Positions 60,216-64,000 of a stretch of DNA of 64,000 bases are shown one piece after another (the stretch's first letter is position 1; every line of letters begins with the position of its first letter). The stretch covers positions 27,266-91,265 of the forward strand of contig CAIVJW010000181.1 of NCBI GenBank assembly GCA_903906315.1, given 5' to 3'. The DNA comes from an uncultured delta proteobacterium (GTDB lineage Bacteria > Myxococcota_A > Polyangia > Polyangiales > Polyangiaceae). The position numbers were made by a program, and so were the translations under genes. The notes below the pieces were generated by a model that had not been told where the DNA came from, did not search any database, and saw only the letters and a list, made by a program, of their open reading frames with translations.

Positions 60216-60773
60216 CGCCTGCAGCGTCACGCGCTCCGTCCGGTCGCCCTCGCGGTAGGTCAACGTCAGCATCACGACCGGCTGGCCGAGGCGCGCGCCG
60301 CCCTTCACGGCGCCGATCGTGTCGACGCGCCAGTCGACGCCGATGAGCACCTTGCCGTGGTCGAGGATCGCGCGCTCGGCGAGCTCGCGCCGGACGACCT
60401 CGTGGGCGCGATCGTAGCCCGCGGCGAGGACGGCGGCCGCGCCGCGATCGGCCGGGAAGAGGGCCGCGAGGTCGTCGGCGAGGCGCGCGCTCGGCACGTC
60501 GTGCCGGCTGGCTTCGCGCACGAGGAAGCGCGCCGCCTTCACGACCCGGGCGAGCGTGGGCCCCTCCGCGCCCGTGCTCGCGCAGAACGCGTCGAGCACG
60601 GCTTCGACCGCGGGAGGGACCGGCTCGCCGAGGCTCGGCCCGAGCGCCTCCCAGAAGCGCGCGCGCGCGGCCTCCGGCAGCTCGGTGAACGCCCCGAGGT
60701 CGGCGCGCAGCTCGGGCGGCACCGGCGCCCCGCGCAGGCTGTGCAGCCGCAGCTCGGCGTCGGTGAGCGTCAT
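60162..60773 (-). CDS. COMM-domain-like protein
   Basis: 203 residues. The first 130 are helical, with a short acidic linker near 95-110. The last 65 residues (GVDWRVDTIGAVKGGARLGQP at 145-165, then VVMLTLTYREGD, TERVTLQALPDTLAELGELARSL) closely follow the COMM-domain pattern of eukaryotic COMMD proteins: D-W-x-V-D with Trp148, a central Pro165, and alternating hydrophobic residues in the last helix. COMM domains are mainly known from eukaryotes. This is an inference from a motif match and needs a profile search. It overlaps the PAAR-S41 gene tail to tail. Confidence 0.6.
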   Translation of the reverse strand: MTLTDAELRLHSLRGAPVPPELRADLGAFTELPEAARARFWEALGPSLGEPVPPAVEAVLDAFCASTGAEGPTLARVVKAARFLVREASRHDVPSARLADDLAALFPADRGAAAVLAAGYDRAHEVVRRELAERAILDHGKVLIGVDWRVDTIGAVKGGARLGQPVVMLTLTYREGDRTERVTLQALPDTLAELGELARSLVR

Positions 60774-60810
60774 CGGTCGGGTGGGCGGCCGGCGGGCGCC
60801 GGCCCGTGCG

Positions 60811-61128
60811 TCAGTCGTCCTCGGCCTCGGCGAGCGCCGACTCGAGCTCGCTCACCGCGTGGCCGTCGCCCTTCGTGCGCGCGACCTCGAGGCCGGCCTT
60901 CAGCCACTCGACGGCCTCGGCCTTCTTGCCCTCCTTCGAGAGCAGCGAGCCGCACATCAGGTACTGCGGCACGTACGCGGGGTCGATCGCGCGGAGCGAG
61001 CCGTACGTCTTCACCGCGTCGTCGGTGCGGCCGAGGCTCGTGTACTCGTTCGCGAGCGCGTACCAGGCGAACGGGTCCTTCGACCCCGCGCCCGTCATCT
61101 GCTCGAGCATCCCGAGGCGCTTGCTCAC
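60811..61128 (-). CDS. Small TPR-repeat protein
   Basis: 105 residues from GTG, overlapping the hpt stop. About two tetratricopeptide-like helical pairs ([63 protein letters not shown]). Probably a protein-protein adaptor. It ends an hpt-led unit. Confidence 0.75.
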   Translation of the reverse strand: MSKRLGMLEQMTGAGSKDPFAWYALANEYTSLGRTDDAVKTYGSLRAIDPAYVPQYLMCGSLLSKEGKKAEAVEWLKAGLEVARTKGDGHAVSELESALAEAEDD

Positions 61129-61667
61129 GTGGCCTCGCCGCCGCCCTGGTGAACGAGCCCGATGAACGGCAGGTTGCGGAAGCGCTCGGCCCAGTCCAGG
61201 CCGTAGCCGACCACGAATTTGTCTTCGATCGTGAAGCCCAGGTAGTCGATCGGCACGACCTTGCGCGTGCGCGCGGGCTTGTGGAGCAGGGCGCAGACCT
61301 TCACGCTCGCCGGGTTTCGCGTGTGGAACAGGTCGAGCAGGTGCGCGATGGTCAGGCCCGTGTCGACGATGTCCTCGACGATGAGGACGTCCTCGCCCTG
61401 AATGGGCTGCATCAGGTCCTGCGTGATCTGCACGACGCCGCTCGACTGCGTGCCGTCGCCGTAGCTGCGCACGCCGAGGAACTCGACGCGGTGGTGCACG
61501 GAGATCGCCCTCGCGAGGTCCGCGGTGAAGACGAAGCTGCCCTTGAGCACGCAGACGAGCACGAGGCGCTTGCCCTCGTAGTCGCGGGAGATCTGCGCGC
61601 CGAGCTCGCGGACGCGGACGGCGATGCGGTCCGCGTCGATCATCGTGGAGACGGTTTCGTCGGCCAT
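61125..61667 (-). CDS. hpt: Hypoxanthine phosphoribosyltransferase
   Basis: 180 residues from the ATG at 61667; an ATG at 61685 is in frame but makes the protein longer than usual (typical about 178). Purine salvage of hypoxanthine or guanine with PRPP. The PRPP loop is [13 protein letters not shown]; other family pieces are [51 protein letters not shown]. Coupled to the downstream TPR gene. Confidence 0.93.
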   Translation of the reverse strand: MADETVSTMIDADRIAVRVRELGAQISRDYEGKRLVLVCVLKGSFVFTADLARAISVHHRVEFLGVRSYGDGTQSSGVVQITQDLMQPIQGEDVLIVEDIVDTGLTIAHLLDLFHTRNPASVKVCALLHKPARTRKVVPIDYLGFTIEDKFVVGYGLDWAERFRNLPFIGLVHQGGGEAT

Positions 61668-61752
61668 CGAGGCGCGGCGTAGCATCGCGCGGCGCGGGTG
61701 CCTAGTGCATGCGGGGCGGGACCGCCGGCCTCCGCTCGGCTAGACACGGGCG

Positions 61753-62238
61753 ATGCCGCTGAAGCCCACGTCGCCCGTCGAGGTCGCGCCGCACCTCACC
61801 TCGCGCCACGCGCTGCGCGTCCGGTTCTGCGAGACGGACCTCATGGGCATCGTGCACCACGCGGGTTACCTCGGGTACTTCGAGGTGGGGCGCGTGGAGT
61901 GGCTGCGACAGCGCGGCGTGTCGTACCTCGAGTGGGCGACCCGCGGCTTCCACCTGCCGGTCGTCGAGGCGCGCCTCCGCTACCGCAAGCCCGCCCGCTT
62001 CGACGACCTGATCACGATCGAGACCACGTGCGCCGAGACGACGCGCGTCACCGTGCGCTTCCGCTACCGCGTGCTGCGCGGGGCGGAGCTGCTCTGCGAG
62101 GGCGAGACGCGGCTCGCGTGCGTGGGCGACGACCTCGCCCCGAAGCGCTTCCCCGAGGACGTCACGCGCGTGCTGCTCTCTCCGGAGGTCGGTGCGGAGC
62201 CGCCCCCGGCGCCGCCCTGCGCGCCGACCGCGCGGTGA
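61753..62238 (+). CDS. YbgC/FadM-type acyl-CoA thioesterase
   Basis: 161 residues. Hot-dog fold 4HBT protein. The motif CETDLMGIVHHAGYLGYFEVGRVEWLR holds the catalytic Asp and substrate His typical of the YbgC/FadM group. It hydrolyses acyl-CoA thioesters; in Tol-Pal loci it is linked to lipid handling, but no tol genes are here. TAGACA lies six bases before the ATG, with no Shine-Dalgarno sequence. Confidence 0.85.
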   Translation: MPLKPTSPVEVAPHLTSRHALRVRFCETDLMGIVHHAGYLGYFEVGRVEWLRQRGVSYLEWATRGFHLPVVEARLRYRKPARFDDLITIETTCAETTRVTVRFRYRVLRGAELLCEGETRLACVGDDLAPKRFPEDVTRVLLSPEVGAEPPPAPPCAPTAR

Positions 62239-62397
62239 GGGGCGGATACGCCGACCGCCGGGGCGGCCGCGCCCGCGCTCCGTGACCGGGCGATCGAGGT
62301 ACCGCGCGTCGGAGCCCTTCGGGCCGAGCCTCCCCCCGATTGCCAATGCGCGCACCCGTGCGCACCTTGTGGGCAACGACCACGCGAGGAGGCGGCC

Positions 62398-63399
62398 ATG
62401 GCTCGTTTCACGACCTTGCTGGCAGGTCTTTCCGTCGCGGCGCTCGCGGCCTCGTGTGGCCCCGCCGAACCGGCGACCGACGCCGAAGGGCCCGCAGGTG
62501 TGCTCGAGGGCGCGATTGACCTCGGCACCGCGGACGCCTTGCACTACGCGGTTCGCCGCGACGCGCGAACGTGCCTGTTCCCCCTGTGCGGGGGCTACTT
62601 CGTGCGGTCGGTGAACCACGCGCTGACCGCCTGCGCCGACGGGCAGCTCCGGCCCGAGTGTTACGCCGCCGCGGCCGACTTCGCCGCGCTCCGGCTCACG
62701 CCCGAGGACGCGGCGGCGTTCGAGGACCGCCTGGTCGGCGGCCTCGCCATCGCGCGCGCCACGCTGCGGCCGTCGCGTGACGCGGGGCTCTTCGGGCTCG
62801 GTCAGCTGACCGTGATCGAGGGGTGGAGCGCCGCGACGCGCGCCGAGCCCGTCGGCACGTTCTACCGCCTGGCGAGGATCCCGCGGCTCTGCCCGGGCGC
62901 GAGCGCGCGCTGCCCGTCGCTCGCCGAGGCCGAGCTCGATGGCCCCGCGCGGCGCGTGATCTCCGCCGTGGACCTCGGGGCCTCGGGCGCCTCGTCGAGC
63001 GCCGTCGCGGAGGCGACGGTCGAGCTGCGTCGCGCGTCGGTCCTGGTGGCCGGGACCCACGAGGTCTCCCCCGCCGTGTTCCCGGCCGTGCCGCGGCGGA
63101 CCCTCGTCGCGGCGCAGTTCTACCTGCGGGTGCCCGAAGGGTCGGCGCCGATCCCCTGCGGGGGCATCCTCTGGCGCCCGTGCCCGGCGGGGCTCGCCTG
63201 CGACCTCACCGTGCTCGAGGCGTGCAACGGGGCCGATCTGCCCGGCGTTTGCAAGCCGGTGCCCGACGTCTGCATCCAGCTCTACGAGCCCGTCTGCGGC
63301 TGCGACGGCGCGACGTACGGCAACGACTGCGTGCGCCGAATGGCCGGCGTGCAGAAGGACCACGAGGGCGCGTGCGGCTCGGGGCACGGGGGCGAGTGA
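62398..63399 (+). CDS. Lipoprotein with C-terminal Kazal-type protease inhibitor domain
   Basis: 333 residues from an ATG with GAGGAGG upstream. Lipobox AASC. A beta-rich middle (about 40-270) of unknown type contains two cysteine pairs. The last 45 residues are a Kazal domain: C-IQLYEPVCGCDGATYGNDCVRR...GAC, with the expected spacing, so it may inhibit serine proteases outside the cell. Predatory or secreted protease-rich myxobacteria use such inhibitors, presumably for self-protection, which is inference. Confidence 0.85.
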   Translation: MARFTTLLAGLSVAALAASCGPAEPATDAEGPAGVLEGAIDLGTADALHYAVRRDARTCLFPLCGGYFVRSVNHALTACADGQLRPECYAAAADFAALRLTPEDAAAFEDRLVGGLAIARATLRPSRDAGLFGLGQLTVIEGWSAATRAEPVGTFYRLARIPRLCPGASARCPSLAEAELDGPARRVISAVDLGASGASSSAVAEATVELRRASVLVAGTHEVSPAVFPAVPRRTLVAAQFYLRVPEGSAPIPCGGILWRPCPAGLACDLTVLEACNGADLPGVCKPVPDVCIQLYEPVCGCDGATYGNDCVRRMAGVQKDHEGACGSGHGGE

Positions 63400-63702
63400 C
63401 GGGCCGCCCCTCGGGCAGGCGTCGCAGGGCTGACTAGACCCTCGCCGAAAAGGTGCGGTCGCCGCCCCTTTCGAGCACCGGCTTGAAAGCCGGTGCAAAG
63501 CGGCCAAGAAGCCCGGGCCTCGGCCGGGCTCGGATCGATCCGAGCCCTGCTGTGCAGGGCTTCTTGGGTGCCCTGCACCGGCATTCCTGCGGTGCACCCG
63601 GGCAGCGCGGCGAGCTCGAACCGCTGATCGCCCAACATGGACGGGGCGGGGTCAGGCGGCGAGCCTCGCCGGATCCGCGGGACCTTTTCGGCGAGGGTCT
63701 GA
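63400..63702. other. 303-base intergenic region mostly occupied by a MITE-like element
   Basis: Between the Kazal lipoprotein stop and the stop of the edge lipoprotein. Apart from the element at 63437-63699 and its flanking TGACTA copies, about 35 bases remain, with nothing gene-like. Confidence 0.6.
63437..63699. mobile_element. MITE-like element with 18-bp terminal inverted repeats and TGACTA duplication
   Basis: Terminal inverted repeats: GACCCTCGCCGAAAAGGT at 63437-63454 and its exact reverse complement at 63682-63699. TGACTA flanks both sides (63431-63436 and 63700-63705), like a target-site duplication. No reading frame fits a transposase. Inside are several stable palindromes: a 10-bp stem with a 2-base loop at 63475-63496, a 22-base perfect palindrome at 63526-63547, and an AAGAAGCCC/GGGCTTCTT pair at 63506-63514 and 63557-63565. 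Confidence 0.7.
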
Positions 63703-64000
63703 CTACTGCTTGATCTGCGAGTAAGCGTTGTCGCACACCTTGCCCGCAGGGTCGAAGTCCACGACCAGCACCTCGGCCACGCTGCTGCCGCCGGCGACCG
63801 CGTGGGCGTAGGTGTACTGCCAGCGTTCGACGCAGCCTGCCGGATTGCCAGTCAGCGGAGTCGTGACGTGCGGCGCCCCGAACCAGCTCTGCACCTGGGC
63901 CTTGTCGTGCGCGTGCTTCTGCAGGTCGTTGGCGTGCGTGGTGTCCCACTGCCTGCCGACGGTGGCGCAGCCCGCCAGTCCGAGAAGCCCCAGAGCGATC
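63703..64000 (-). CDS. BamE/SmpA-like lipoprotein, cut off by the window end
   Basis: At least 98 residues visible; the start lies beyond the right edge. The visible N-terminal part is a signal ending in lipobox LAGC. The mature sequence (WDTTHANDLQKH, then VQSWFGAPHVTTP and WQYTYA) resembles the SmpA/OmlA fold of BamE-type outer-membrane lipoproteins. The GTG at 63894 is internal and need not be the start. The TAG stop lies within the TGACTA copy that borders the MITE-like element. Confidence 0.6.
   Translation of the reverse strand, partial: IALGLLGLAGCATVGRQWDTTHANDLQKHAHDKAQVQSWFGAPHVTTPLTGNPAGCVERWQYTYAHAVAGGSSVAEVLVVDFDPAGKVCDNAYSQIKQ

Noticed and set aside
60162..60773. COMM-like protein as immunity protein for the PAAR-S41 effector
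   Set aside because: It is on the opposite strand, convergent and overlapping; immunity genes normally follow in the same direction.

Overview
This 64-kb window is very G+C-rich, densely coded chromosomal DNA from what looks like a myxobacterium or close relative (Polyangia/Myxococcia type). The pointers are a eukaryote-like Ser/Thr kinase, many Cys-rich or Gly-rich lipoproteins, carboxypeptidase-regulatory-like repeat proteins, a Kazal-type lipoprotein, a large multi-receiver regulator and DUF2169/pentapeptide type VI secretion (T6SS) accessory genes. All family calls were made by eye from motifs; no database search was possible.

Layout. (1) 0-13.4 kb, nearly all minus strand: a lipoprotein, serS, an SRAP protein (plus strand), an orphan DNA methyltransferase, a sulfatase-fold lipoprotein lacking usual active-site residues, a 1190-residue receiver/PEGA regulator, an isopropylmalate/isocitrate-type dehydrogenase, alanine dehydrogenase, and a coupled DUF167-dapF pair. 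(2) 13.6-19.7 kb, plus strand: aroC, an aroK-aroB fusion, a lipoprotein, then zapA-bioF-bioD. A near-perfect parS site lies 3 bp before the likely bioD start. (3) 19.7-27.1 kb, origin-proximal core: a coupled Ser/Thr kinase-ABC ATPase pair runs divergently from dnaN-recF-gyrB; dnaA is not present. (4) 27.4-32.4 kb: Cys-rich lipoprotein, clpB, cinA. (5) 32.5-39.4 kb, minus strand: an operon with four-base start/stop overlaps, ccmF-ccmH-CcmI-like zinc ribbon-membrane protein-FAH hydrolase, then an FGE-fold protein. (6) 39.7-49.6 kb: a DRE-TIM (LeuA-like) enzyme, NmrA and SDR proteins, several lipoproteins and a 997-residue beta-sandwich/PDZ protein. (7) 49.6-60.2 kb: a T6SS spike/effector island without sheath, baseplate or membrane-complex genes: DUF2169, short VgrG, beta/coiled-coil protein, DUF2169-pentapeptide, pentapeptide, DUF3540, and a PAAR-like domain fused to an S41 serine protease. 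(8) 60.2-64 kb: a COMM-domain-like protein, TPR protein, hpt, YbgC-type thioesterase, Kazal lipoprotein, a MITE-like element and a BamE/SmpA-like lipoprotein cut by the window edge.

How the genes work together. aroC and aroKB supply shikimate-pathway steps, DUF167-dapF lysine/peptidoglycan precursors, and bioF-bioD biotin. dnaN/recF/gyrB with parS mark the origin-proximal segregation domain. The ccm operon serves cytochrome c maturation. The most novel candidate is the T6SS island, especially the PAAR-S41 fusion, which looks like a spike-tip protease effector. Many first-in-operon genes have a TANNNT -10-like hexamer only 6-10 nt before the start codon, suggesting widespread leaderless or very short-leader transcription.
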